Source: Verrucomicrobiaceae bacterium (GTDB taxonomy: Bacteria > Verrucomicrobiota > Verrucomicrobiia > Verrucomicrobiales > Verrucomicrobiaceae). Taken from it: 64,000 nucleotides of DNA. Made by a program: the position numbers and the translations under genes. The stretch lies in assembly GCA_016795375.1 (NCBI GenBank), contig JAEUHJ010000239.1:1-64000 (forward strand), in the 5' to 3' direction. The notes beneath the pieces were generated by a model. That model ran no database searches. It was given only the letters and a program-made list of their open reading frames with translations, and was not told where the DNA came from. Positions 1 through 8,346 of this stretch are shown piece by piece. Position 1 is the first letter of the stretch. Every line of letters starts with the position of its first letter.

Positions 1-773
1 CGGGCGAGCGGATGCACGTCGCGTGTGCTGGAGGAGAGGAATGCCTCGTCGCAGGTTTGCAGGATGGAAAGCGGCAGGGTGGTTTCTTCGACAGGAATGC
101 CAGACGCCAGGCAAGCCTCGATGGTGAGCGCACGCGTGACACCGGCGAGGCAGCCGGAGGACAGCGGCGGCGTTTGCACGCGGCCGCCGACCACAACAAA
201 GATGTTCGTACCAGTGCCTTCGCAAAGCTCGTCGCGGGTGTTGGCGAAGATGGCCTCGCCCGCGCCTTGCGCATGCGCGAGCGCGAGGGCGCGCACGTTG
301 CCGGCATAGGAGGTGGATTTGATGCCGGTGAGCGCGTCGCGTTCGTTCCGCGTCCACGGCACGGTGATGACGGTCTCGGTGGGAGGCCAGGGTTTGAGCG
401 ACGTGGCTGCCACGGTCATCGTGGCTGGCGAGCCACCACGGTCAGAGCCGAGCGGCCCATCGCCGCTGGTGAGCGTGACGCGCACGCGGGCATCAGGCAG
501 GTTGTTGGCGTCCATCACATCGCGGATCGCCTTCAAATAGACCTCGAAGGCGGGCGGCGTGATGCCCATCGACTCGCACGAATTCACCAGTCGCCTCCAA
601 TGCCGCGTGGGCGTGAAGGGCCGGCCGCTCCGGGCCACCAAGGTCTCAAAAACGCCATCGCCGACGAGGAAACCATGATCAAAAGGAGAGAGACGGGCCG
701 AGCCGGTGCTGACGATGCCGCCGTTGAGCCAGATGTGTGCGGGGAGGTTCACGCGCGCACCATGCCCGGCCAT
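1..773 (-). CDS. Class IV aminotransferase (branched-chain aminotransferase / aminodeoxychorismate lyase-like), 3' end cut by window
   Basis: PLP-dependent fold-type IV enzyme, either an IlvE-type branched-chain aminotransferase or a PabC-type 4-amino-4-deoxychorismate lyase. The N-terminus has the family pattern FDHGFLVGDGVFETL near residue 32. The probable Schiff-base lysine lies in GIKSTSYAGN, and the glycine-rich cofactor segment reads EGTGTNIF. The ATG at 771-773 is the first in frame and directly precedes a conserved-looking start. The frame stays open to base 1, so about 257 residues are seen and the C-terminus is missing. The gene diverges from the tRNA-Gly/prmA unit 75 bp away. The sequence does not separate IlvE from PabC, so no symbol is given. 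The dihydrofolate reductase at 2.8 kb makes a folate role conceivable, but that is only context. Confidence 0.85.
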   Translation of the reverse strand, partial: MAGHGARVNLPAHIWLNGGIVSTGSARLSPFDHGFLVGDGVFETLVARSGRPFTPTRHWRRLVNSCESMGITPPAFEVYLKAIRDVMDANNLPDARVRVTLTSGDGPLGSDRGGSPATMTVAATSLKPWPPTETVITVPWTRNERDALTGIKSTSYAGNVRALALAHAQGAGEAIFANTRDELCEGTGTNIFVVVGGRVQTPPLSSGCLAGVTRALTIEACLASGIPVEETTLPLSILQTCDEAFLSSSTRDVHPLA

Positions 774-847
774 GAAGGATTCTCAACCGTCGCAACTTTA
801 CGCTTGCACGCGCGGGAGGATGCGCCACTATCGCGGCCCAACGTTTT

Positions 848-922
848 GCGGGTGTAGCTCAGTGGTAGAGCACTTCCTTGCCAAGGAAGATGTCGCGCGT
901 TCGAATCGCGTCACCCGCTCCA
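848..922 (+). tRNA. tRNA-Gly (anticodon GCC)
   Basis: A complete cloverleaf can be drawn. The acceptor stem GCGGGTG pairs with CACCCGC. The D-loop is AGCTCAGTGGTAGAGC. The anticodon stem CTTCC/GGAAG encloses loop TTGCCAA with anticodon GCC at 880-882. The T-arm contains GTTCGAATC. The discriminator is T919 and the CCA end is encoded at 920-922. The prmA-like gene starts 27 bp downstream and the two may be co-transcribed. Confidence 0.97.
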
Positions 923-948
923 TCTCCCCCAGGGAGATTTATTCAAGC

Positions 949-1800
949 ATGTTTGTCTGGTCCAAACTCTCCGCGTCGAAGAATTCCGACCTCTGGGAGC
1001 AGCGGTTTGCCACCATTCAGGACGCGACGTTGGTCATCACGAGCGCTCCCGGCCGCGCCCGCATCCTGGTGGAGGTTTACTGCCCCACGCGAAAGCAGGC
1101 GTGGCACATTCAGAAGGGGCACGGCGGGCGCGTGCGTCATTTGAAGCCGCAGAACTGGGCCGCGCTGTCATCGAAGACCCCGCCGCCGGTCAAGGTGCGC
1201 GAGACCTTTGTCATCTGCGCCGCCCGCACACCGGCGGAACTCGCCAAGGCGCGGAAGGCTTTTCCAAATCGTGAAATCATCGCCGTGCCTGCCGACATGG
1301 CCTTTGGCACCGGCCACCACGCCACGACGGCGACCGTGCTGCGCCTGATCGTGGACATGGCGGAGGGGCTGAATCAACGCGGCCGCCGTTGGAGCCTGGC
1401 GGACATCGGCTGCGGAAGCGGCATCCTGGCCATCGCGGCGGAAAGGCTGGGAGCCAGCCGCGTGTGGGGCTGCGACTTTGACCCCGCTGCCGTGCGTATT
1501 TCGAAGGAGAATGCCGTGCGCAATGGCACGCCGAAGGCACGCTTCACCAAGGTCGATGTGTTGAAATGGCAGCCGAAGCAGCAGTGGGACATCGTGGCCG
1601 CGAACATCTTCCATGACGTGCTGGAGGCGGCGTTCCCGCAGCTCGTGCGCTCCATCGCGCCCGGCGGCGTGTTGATGCTCTCCGGTATCCTGCGCAGCCA
1701 GGCCAGAGGCTGCCTCGCGGCGGGGGAGCAGGCGGGACTGAGGATCGAAAAGGTGGTCGCCCGGGGCAAATGGGTGACGGCGGTGGCACGGCTGAATTAA
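949..1800 (+). CDS. prmA: PrmA-like ribosomal protein L11 methyltransferase
   Basis: SAM-dependent methyltransferase expected to trimethylate ribosomal protein L11 in the cytoplasm. It shows the PrmA signature AFGTGHHATT (family form FGTGxHxTT), the SAM-binding motif DIGCGSGILAIAA, the acidic motif II in CDFDPAAV, and AANIFHDVL in place of the usual NI-containing catalytic-region motif. At 283 residues it is a normal length for PrmA. The ATG at 949 was chosen because the longer open frame would run back through the tRNA-Gly gene; an AGGGAG stretch sits about 12 bases upstream. The N-terminal substrate-recognition domain is weakly conserved by eye, so the substrate is inferred from the FGTG motif. 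Confidence 0.85.
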   Translation: MFVWSKLSASKNSDLWEQRFATIQDATLVITSAPGRARILVEVYCPTRKQAWHIQKGHGGRVRHLKPQNWAALSSKTPPPVKVRETFVICAARTPAELAKARKAFPNREIIAVPADMAFGTGHHATTATVLRLIVDMAEGLNQRGRRWSLADIGCGSGILAIAAERLGASRVWGCDFDPAAVRISKENAVRNGTPKARFTKVDVLKWQPKQQWDIVAANIFHDVLEAAFPQLVRSIAPGGVLMLSGILRSQARGCLAAGEQAGLRIEKVVARGKWVTAVARLN

Positions 1801-1851
1801 GCCTTGAGTTTGAGGCATTTGATCCCTAAGCTCCCCACGTCATTCCCCTGC

Positions 1852-2823
1852 ATGATCGCTGATCCCGCGTCTTCCGCTGACGGAGCTGCCACCAGCCCGG
1901 CCAGAAAGCGTCGGCGGTTTTTAAAAACTGCCACGGAGGGAAACCGCATCGGCCTGCTGCCCACGGAAGGCTGGCGGAAGCGGAACATGCAATTCCTCAA
2001 CGAAGTGCTGATTCCCACGCTGCTCGCGTCGCGTGAGCCGGGGATGGACTTTGGACACCTGCCAGTCGCGGCTGCGGCTGAGATCGGCGTGACGTGGCTG
2101 GGCCACGCGGGTTTTTTTGCCCAGGTTGGCGGGGTGAACATCGCCATCGACCCGAACTGGGCGCTGTGGCACGGCCCTGTGAAGCGCGTGCGGCATCCCA
2201 GCGTCTGGGCGCACGATCTGCCGCTCATCGACCTCGTGCTGGTGACGCATGCGCACTACGACCACCTGCATCTGCCGAGTTTGAGAAAACTGGCCGCCGC
2301 GCAGCCGATCATCGTGCCGGAGGGCGTCGGCAGCTTGGTGAAAAACTGCGGCTTCGGCCACATCGTGGAACTGAAAACCTGGCAGAGCGCCACCTTCCGC
2401 GATCTGCGCATCACGCTCACTCCGGCGCGTCACTGGGGCGCGCGCATGATCCACGACACGCATCGCGGTTTCGGCGGCTACTTGATCAAATCCCCCGACC
2501 GCTGCCTTTTCCACTGCGGTGACAGCGCGATCTTCGACGGCTTTCGCGAGATTGGCAGGCGTGCCAGCATCGACCTCGCCCTGATGCCAATCGGTGCTTA
2601 CGACGCCCCCAGCGGCCGACCGGTGCATATGAATCCCGAGGAGGCGCTGGATGCCTTCGAGATGCTGGGGGCCAGCTCGATGGTGCCGATGCACCACGAC
2701 ACCTTCCCGTTGGGTGGGGAACCCATCCACGAGCCCGCCGAACGCCTGGTCAGAGCCGCGCTCGAACGCCAGATGGGGCATCGCGTGCGTCTGCTGCGCG
2801 AGGGTGAATCCGCGATTTACTGA
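1852..2823 (+). CDS. Metallo-beta-lactamase-fold hydrolase (NAPE-PLD/UlaG-like)
   Basis: MBL-fold metal-dependent hydrolase of about 323 residues. The HxHxDH motif is intact in THAHYDHLHLP. Further likely metal ligands are His in ARHWGAR, Asp in HCGDSA and His in VPMHHDTF. The layout WLGHAGFF, then DPNW, then the HxHxDH motif resembles the N-acyl-phosphatidylethanolamine phospholipase D / UlaG-like branch. The substrate is unknown. An in-frame TTG at 1804 would add 16 residues and lie just after the prmA stop; the ATG at 1852 is preferred. The stop codon is followed at once by the GTG start of the reductase gene, so the two are probably translationally coupled. Confidence 0.85.
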   Translation: MIADPASSADGAATSPARKRRRFLKTATEGNRIGLLPTEGWRKRNMQFLNEVLIPTLLASREPGMDFGHLPVAAAAEIGVTWLGHAGFFAQVGGVNIAIDPNWALWHGPVKRVRHPSVWAHDLPLIDLVLVTHAHYDHLHLPSLRKLAAAQPIIVPEGVGSLVKNCGFGHIVELKTWQSATFRDLRITLTPARHWGARMIHDTHRGFGGYLIKSPDRCLFHCGDSAIFDGFREIGRRASIDLALMPIGAYDAPSGRPVHMNPEEALDAFEMLGASSMVPMHHDTFPLGGEPIHEPAERLVRAALERQMGHRVRLLREGESAIY

Positions 2824-3345
2824 GTGAAATCGCGGCCCACCCTGACGCTGATCGCCGCCATCTCGAAGGACGGCTTCATTTCTCAAGGCCAGGGCGTGCC
2901 GTGGAATCTGCCGCGTGACAAAGCGCACTTCCGCCGCGTCACAGCGGGTCAATGGCTGCTTCTCGGCCGCCGAACTTATGAGGAAATGCTCGGCTGGTTC
3001 CGGGATCATCATCCGCTGGTGCTCACGCGCGATCCGAATTTCGTACCGTTTGTGGGAAAGGCCGTCTCCAGCGTTGGGGAGGCGCTCCAGGTCGCCGGAG
3101 AGCAGGGAGCGCGGGGATTGTTCATCTGTGGTGGCAGTGGCGCGTATGCTGCCGCCATGCCGCTGGCAGACCGGCTTCTTCTGACCCATGTGGACTTGGT
3201 TTTGGGCGGTGGGGTCCCTTTCCCGGATTTTCAGGCCGGGGACTGGCATCAGGCTGGCTGGGAGGCATTCCCCGCCGATGTTGAAAATCCACATGCGATG
3301 GTTATCGCCGCCTACGAACGCCTTCGGGACCGTGTTCCGGCCTGA
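2824..3345 (+). CDS. folA: Dihydrofolate reductase
   Basis: Reduces dihydrofolate to tetrahydrofolate with NADPH. Family landmarks are visible: AAISKDGFIS at the N-terminus, VPWNLPRDKAHFRRVT (PWxLPxDxxxFxxxT, with the catalytic acid Asp), LLLGRRTYEEM (NADPH site) and ICGGSGAYAAAMPLADRLLLTHVD (the GG..Y......AD...T pattern). At 173 residues it has the normal size. It starts with GTG directly after the TGA of the preceding hydrolase gene. No thymidylate synthase gene is adjacent. Confidence 0.88.
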   Translation: MKSRPTLTLIAAISKDGFISQGQGVPWNLPRDKAHFRRVTAGQWLLLGRRTYEEMLGWFRDHHPLVLTRDPNFVPFVGKAVSSVGEALQVAGEQGARGLFICGGSGAYAAAMPLADRLLLTHVDLVLGGGVPFPDFQAGDWHQAGWEAFPADVENPHAMVIAAYERLRDRVPA

Positions 3346-3408
3346 TCATCGGCATTTCTGAAAAAATGGTGTGAGCAGATTCGTGTTTGGTGTATCTAAA
3401 GTTCGCTG

Positions 3409-4287
3409 ATGAGCTGTCCCCCACGGTTTTTGACCGCCTTCGCCGCGCCTGCTGCGGTGTTGGTTCTTCTTTGCGCCGGTTGCAGCAACTTGAGCACCAC
3501 CGCTCCGGCCCCGACCTCAGCCTCCAAACCAGAAAACAAGGATGCCGTGCTGGTGAAGGCGCCGCTGGATCTCAGTTTTCTGCTCAGCATGAGCTTCGTC
3601 GAGGCCAAAAGCATCTCCACGCAGCAGCTCGAATTTCCGCCCTATCTGAAAATTGCCGCTGACTCCATCGAGGTCTTCAAGTACACCGCTGACGGCAAGC
3701 CGCGCAAGGCCCGCGCCCGCGGGAAGGTTTTCATCGAGATGAATTTCAGCGAGTCCGCCAAGGCGCTCTGCCAGGAAGCCTTCATCACCGAGGACGAGAT
3801 CATCCTGCGCGGCACCCCCATTCTCCAGCGTGGCGGCAGCATGGTCGAGGGGCTCGATGAAAGCACCATTTTCTACATGTTCGGCACCTCGCTGCGTGTG
3901 ATCGGCCTCCACAAGGTCACCAATCAGACTGAGATGGCCTCGCTGCTTCCCGCTTTGGGCACCTGGGCGCAGGGGCCGAACCCCCTCCTTCCGCCGCTCA
4001 CGGAAAGCGCGGTGCCTTCCAGCATCCGTGATGCCATGCAGCGCGCCGCCGAGGCGGAGATGCTGCATCAAAAAACCCGCGAAATCTACGGCCCTGCCAC
4101 GCCGCCGTCTGCCGACAGTCCGTCGGCGACACCTCCGGCCGCGCCGGAAAAAGCGTCGGGCAAGCCGAAAGACACGCCCCCGCAAACCGCCACGCCGAAA
4201 AAGCCATCGATGGTGGAAATACGCAGGGCGGTGCCGAGCAAACCTTCTTTCTGGGGCCGCTTTCGCAAGGACAAGACACAGGCTTGA
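3409..4287 (+). CDS. Predicted lipoprotein of unknown function
   Basis: No family was recognised with certainty. The N-terminus is a lipoprotein signal: a hydrophobic stretch ending in lipobox LCAGC, with the lipidated Cys near residue 26. Residues about 75-165 carry beta-rich text on a 'tagged' chain of short strands (ADSIEV..., ARGKVFIEM..., EDEIILRGTPIL..., GLDESTIFYM) that resembles the repeating style of LptA/OstA-like or LptC-like domains; this is weak inference. The last 100 residues are Pro/Ala/Lys-rich and likely disordered, ending in a basic tail. It is convergent with the DUF1501 gene, with 17 bp between the stops. Confidence 0.7.
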   Translation: MSCPPRFLTAFAAPAAVLVLLCAGCSNLSTTAPAPTSASKPENKDAVLVKAPLDLSFLLSMSFVEAKSISTQQLEFPPYLKIAADSIEVFKYTADGKPRKARARGKVFIEMNFSESAKALCQEAFITEDEIILRGTPILQRGGSMVEGLDESTIFYMFGTSLRVIGLHKVTNQTEMASLLPALGTWAQGPNPLLPPLTESAVPSSIRDAMQRAAEAEMLHQKTREIYGPATPPSADSPSATPPAAPEKASGKPKDTPPQTATPKKPSMVEIRRAVPSKPSFWGRFRKDKTQA

Positions 4288-4304
4288 CCCGTGACCGGCG
4301 AGTT

Positions 4305-5654
4305 TCAGCCCACGACGGCTTTGGGCACGCGTCCATGCACGTCAGTGAGCCGGTAATCGCGCCCCGCATAGCGATACGTCAGCCGTTCGTGGTCGAGTCC
4401 CAGCAGATGCAGGATCGTCGCGTGGATGTCGTGGACGTGCATCTTGTCCACCGCCGCCTTGAAACCGAACTCATCGCTCTGTCCGTAGGCCGTGCCGCCC
4501 CGCGCCCCGCCACCGGCGAAGAACATGCAGAAGCCATGCGGGTTGTGATCGCGGCCGTTGCCATTCTCGCTCACCGGCGTGCGGCCGAACTCCCCGCCCC
4601 ACACGATCAGCGTGTCATCCAGCATGCCGCGCTGCTTTAGATCACTCATCAGCGCCGCGATCGGCCGGTCGATGTCCGCCGCCAGCTTGCGCGTCTGCTC
4701 GTCATGCTTCGAGTGAGTGTCCCACGGCTGGCCGTTGCCATAATACAACTGCACAAACCTCACGCCACGCTCCACCAATCGCCGCGCCATGAGGCAGCCG
4801 TTGGAAAAATGGCTCGTGCCATACATCTCGCGCACTTTTGGCGGCTCCAGATTCACGTCGAAGGCATCCGTCGCCGCCAACTGCATGCGGAAGGCCGTCT
4901 CCATCGACTGGATGCGCCCGTTCAACGCCACATCAGCCCCGCCACGCGCCGCCAGATGCTTCGCGTTTAACGCCTGCATCAAATCAAGCTGCCGCCGCTG
5001 ATCTGCCTGCGCCAGACGGCCGTTCGTCAGCCACGGAATCATCTGCCTCGGATCGAGGTTCGAGTGATTGATGTAAACGCCCTGATGTTGCGCCGGCAGA
5101 AACGCGCTGCTCCACAGAATCGAAAACCGCACCGGCTTTCCCGGACACAGCACCACGAACGACGGCAGGTTCGCGTTCTCATTGCCCAGACCGTAGCTCA
5201 GCCACGAACCCATGCTTGGCACGCGCTCCGTCATCGTGCCGTTGTTCATCAGCAGCAACGCCGGGCCGTGATTCGGATTGTCCGTGTGGCAGGAACGCAG
5301 CACGCACAGGTCATCCGCATGACGCGCCAGATTCGGCAGCAGCTCGCTGATCTCTAGCCCACTTTGCCCATGCTTAGAAAACGCATACGGCGACGCCAGC
5401 AACCCGCCCGTGGGCCGTTCCGTGCGCAAATCGGCTCCCGCAGGCTTCTGACCCGCAAACTTCTTCAAACCCGGCTTCGGATCGAAAAAATCCGGCCCGA
5501 ACGGCCCGCCGTTCATGAACAGATGAATCACCCGCTTCGCCTTCGGCGCGAAATGCGACCGCAGAGCCGCGTCCATCGCCGAAGCAAGTCCAAGCGCCCC
5601 CAACCCGCCTCCCATGCGGGCCAGCAGTTCACGGCGTGAAAAAAAATCGTGCAT
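4305..5654 (-). CDS. DUF1501 Tat-exported protein
   Basis: DUF1501 proteins belong to the alkaline-phosphatase-like/sulfatase superfamily and are abundant in Planctomycetota and Verrucomicrobiota; their role is not established. The protein begins with a twin-arginine signal (FSRRELLARM followed by a Gly/Ala/Leu-rich stretch). It contains VIHLFMNGGPF..DFFDPKP near residue 42, the SCHTDNPNHGPA segment, and the C-terminal VWGGEFGRTP..GRDHNPHGF motif typical of the family. The length of about 449 residues is normal. A GTG lies one codon upstream of the chosen ATG. The usual partner, a DUF1549/DUF1553 cytochrome-like protein encoded immediately upstream, is absent; the neighbour there is the divergent EPS operon. 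Confidence 0.9.
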   Translation of the reverse strand: MHDFFSRRELLARMGGGLGALGLASAMDAALRSHFAPKAKRVIHLFMNGGPFGPDFFDPKPGLKKFAGQKPAGADLRTERPTGGLLASPYAFSKHGQSGLEISELLPNLARHADDLCVLRSCHTDNPNHGPALLLMNNGTMTERVPSMGSWLSYGLGNENANLPSFVVLCPGKPVRFSILWSSAFLPAQHQGVYINHSNLDPRQMIPWLTNGRLAQADQRRQLDLMQALNAKHLAARGGADVALNGRIQSMETAFRMQLAATDAFDVNLEPPKVREMYGTSHFSNGCLMARRLVERGVRFVQLYYGNGQPWDTHSKHDEQTRKLAADIDRPIAALMSDLKQRGMLDDTLIVWGGEFGRTPVSENGNGRDHNPHGFCMFFAGGGARGGTAYGQSDEFGFKAAVDKMHVHDIHATILHLLGLDHERLTYRYAGRDYRLTDVHGRVPKAVVG

Positions 5655-5838
5655 CACCGGAAATACGATCGAGAGCCATCTTCCTTGCGCCCCCCTATTT
5701 CGATAGATGCCTCATATACCAAGTCAAAAGCCTGATAATGAAAGCGTGGTTGTTGCGAAAAAGGAAAAATGATATGGACAAAGCCGCACAAAATTGCTTC
5801 TATGACCGTTTAATTCCCGACCGCTTACTCTCCCAGTC

Positions 5839-7521
5839 ATGCTGATCAAATACTCCCGAAATTCTTCCGTCAGTTCTTTTGTTCTGATGATGGTTTTGTC
5901 CGTGCTGTGCTTGACACCTGTGTTGGTGTCGGCGCAATTCGGGGTATCCCCATCCCAAACAAGCAATTTTTTCAATGATTTCCGCAATCGCTCCGGGCAG
6001 ATGAAGAAAACCGCCCAGGCAGCGCGCAGCGGGGATGTGGTTTACGATTATGAGCAGGGGGCCTATGTCAGCCAGGCGGATCAAGAAGGTTTCCAGAGCC
6101 TTCAACACCTCCTGCGCTCAGATCGTGAGATTTCGCAACCGTCCGTCAGAAGCGGTAGCTCTGCATTTGCTGCTCGATCGGTTGGTGATTACACCAGTTA
6201 CTCGGGCCAATATGCGCAGGGGCTGAGCTATTTTGCGCCTACCTATACGTCTGATCCATTTCTCTCAGGCAAGCGGAACATGAAACTTGGCCCCGTGAAC
6301 ATTGGACTGGGCCTGTATCAAGGGTTCGAGTATAACAGCAATATCCAAAGGACGCCTATCGCTGTTTCGGATTTCATTAGCAGCACATTACTTAATGTGA
6401 ATGTTAATTATCGACTGACACAGAATAATGTTCTGAGCTTCACGGCCGGTATTGGTGTTGATCACTATTTTGATCACCCTGAACTCGCGGCCTATGGAAG
6501 TGGTGGCACGATGCTGAATCTGCTCCCGGGCAGCACCCTGGCCTTCGACATGAAGGCGGGTCCGGTTTACATTACCATTTATGACCGAATGTCCATGCGG
6601 CCCGCTGTCAACAATGCGTTCCTCGGGGCCAATAACACGCAAAGTTTCGGGGTGTTCCAAAATGATTTCGGAATTGCAGCGAATTGGCAGATTAATTCGG
6701 CATGGGCGCTAGTGCTGAATTTCACCAATACCATATCGAATGTTCTGGGCTCAGGTAACCAGCAGTTCAACAGGACGATGAATTCAATTCATGCGTCACT
6801 GACGTATAGTCCGACAGCGACATGGATACTGGGAACTGAAGGCGGGGTTTCATTCCTGGATTATGAGCAGCCTGCATTGAACGATGCCACGATGTTCAAT
6901 TGGGGCCTTTTTGTCAGTGTTCCTGTTGGCAAATCAACAACGGCAAAAATGGCCGGAGGTGTGCAGATTTTCGACTTTACGGCACCCACTGTGTTTGCCC
7001 CCCTTGGGACGGGAGATTCGTCAGATTTGCAGGGATATTATTACACATTTAGCCTGACCAATCAATTGAATCCACGGTTCAGCCACACACTGTCAGTCGG
7101 ACACGAATCATCGATCAATTTGGCATCCAATTTTGTCACTGCGGATTTCGTGAATTATGGGCTGGCGATGATTGCTTGGAAGGGGGGGAGATTTTCGCTT
7201 TCCGGGTATTTTGAAAGAGCGAGCCCGTCGATCCAAAGCGCCACGCAATCAGACTCCATGCAATATGGTGCCGATTTTTACTACTCGCACAAAATCACTG
7301 CCAAACTTTCATCGGGTATTGGCTACCACTTCGGCCGTGCTGATTTCAAGGCTGCGGGCTTTGAATCGGACCAGCATGGTTTTTCATTTGATATGAATTA
7401 TGTCTTGAACGCGAAGGCGGCATTGAATTTCAGTTACAAACACTGGATAACGGATTCGAGAGGTGCCAACGCAGATTCGACGCAAGATCGCGTTACCATC
7501 GGAGTGAACTACAATTTTTAA
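5839..7521 (+). CDS. Outer-membrane beta-barrel protein, first gene of EPS export operon
   Basis: Predicted outer-membrane barrel of 560 residues. It has a signal peptide (residues about 1-32, ending VLVSAQF). Many alternating hydrophobic/polar strands fill residues 150-560, and it ends in a terminal aromatic (NYNF), as outer-membrane proteins do. It precedes a Wza-like and a Wzc-like gene in the same direction with 47 and 55 bp gaps, which points to a role in exopolysaccharide synthesis or export, possibly as the outer-membrane channel. Base composition is markedly lower in GC than flanking genes. No enzymatic motif was seen. The roughly 180 bp upstream is AT-rich and probably holds the operon promoter, but no convincing -35/-10 pair was found. 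Confidence 0.78.
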   Translation: MLIKYSRNSSVSSFVLMMVLSVLCLTPVLVSAQFGVSPSQTSNFFNDFRNRSGQMKKTAQAARSGDVVYDYEQGAYVSQADQEGFQSLQHLLRSDREISQPSVRSGSSAFAARSVGDYTSYSGQYAQGLSYFAPTYTSDPFLSGKRNMKLGPVNIGLGLYQGFEYNSNIQRTPIAVSDFISSTLLNVNVNYRLTQNNVLSFTAGIGVDHYFDHPELAAYGSGGTMLNLLPGSTLAFDMKAGPVYITIYDRMSMRPAVNNAFLGANNTQSFGVFQNDFGIAANWQINSAWALVLNFTNTISNVLGSGNQQFNRTMNSIHASLTYSPTATWILGTEGGVSFLDYEQPALNDATMFNWGLFVSVPVGKSTTAKMAGGVQIFDFTAPTVFAPLGTGDSSDLQGYYYTFSLTNQLNPRFSHTLSVGHESSINLASNFVTADFVNYGLAMIAWKGGRFSLSGYFERASPSIQSATQSDSMQYGADFYYSHKITAKLSSGIGYHFGRADFKAAGFESDQHGFSFDMNYVLNAKAALNFSYKHWITDSRGANADSTQDRVTIGVNYNF

Positions 7522-7568
7522 CGATTTGGCTTTCAACGCTGCGGCGCGGACCTTGTCTCAGACAGAGT

Positions 7569-8291
7569 ATGCTTAATAAGAGTTTATGTTTCATCTTCAT
7601 CGGGGCTAGTCTGGCAAATGTTTTTGCGCAAGAACCCGGCTTCCGCGTGCCCGAAGCGCCCGCAAATCCGTCAAAGCAAAGTGCTGCACATCAGACGGGT
7701 TCGGTGAATGCCGGAGCCTCAGTCTTGACGTCCATGGATGTGCTGGATGATCACCAGCAAATTGCATCAGGCGACACGATCAGCATTCGAATTTTGGAAG
7801 ACCGAAGGGAGGCTTTGCAGCAAGTGGTGGCGGTTACCGGTGAAGTGCAAGCACCTTATGTGGGGCTGGTCAATGCGCGCGGAAAGACGTGCCGGAGCTT
7901 GGCTTTTACCTTGAAAAGGGAGCTGGAAAAAAACTTCTTCAAGAATGCGACGGTTGTCATTGCGATTGATCGCATCAACCCGGAGGACCAGATCCGTTTG
8001 CGCACTGTGGATTTGGAATTTTATGTCATGTTTGGCTTTGTCGCAAAGCAGGGGAAATACGACCTGCCGTCGAATGAGGACATATCAATCAGCCAGGCAA
8101 TATTGCGCGCAGGCGGATTTGCCCAGTTTGCAAATAAAGAAAAAGTTAAGATAATTCGCAAAACACCCAGAGGGAACAAGACTGTTCTGGTCAATGTCGA
8201 CGGGATTATGCGCCGAGGCGACTTGGACAAGGATGTCTATATTCGCAAAGACGATGTGATTATCGTCGAGGAATTAAATTGGAATTTTTGA
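7569..8291 (+). CDS. Wza-like polysaccharide export protein (PES/SLBB)
   Basis: Periplasmic/outer-membrane polysaccharide export component. After a signal peptide (cleavage probably after NVFA) comes a PES-type domain: ASGDTISIRILEDR, then a VTGEVQAPYVGLV segment and KTCRSLAFTLKRELE. An SLBB-like domain follows (FVAKQGKYDLPSNEDISISQAIL, the FV..G.Y.l....ltl..ai pattern), ending in RKDDVIIVEE. At 240 residues it is shorter than E. coli Wza (about 380) and has no lipobox cysteine, which suggests it works with a separate barrel such as the product of the preceding gene. It is inside the low-GC operon. Confidence 0.85.
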   Translation: MLNKSLCFIFIGASLANVFAQEPGFRVPEAPANPSKQSAAHQTGSVNAGASVLTSMDVLDDHQQIASGDTISIRILEDRREALQQVVAVTGEVQAPYVGLVNARGKTCRSLAFTLKRELEKNFFKNATVVIAIDRINPEDQIRLRTVDLEFYVMFGFVAKQGKYDLPSNEDISISQAILRAGGFAQFANKEKVKIIRKTPRGNKTVLVNVDGIMRRGDLDKDVYIRKDDVIIVEELNWNF

Positions 8292-8346
8292 AGCCTTCAA
8301 AGGCGGACAAGTGCCCCATGCCTGATTTCACATCAGCATAACAAGT

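Noticed and set aside
5790..5815. Sigma-54 promoter (GCAC-N4-TTGC) before the EPS operon
   Set aside because: The spacing is one base short and the GG of the -24 element is absent.
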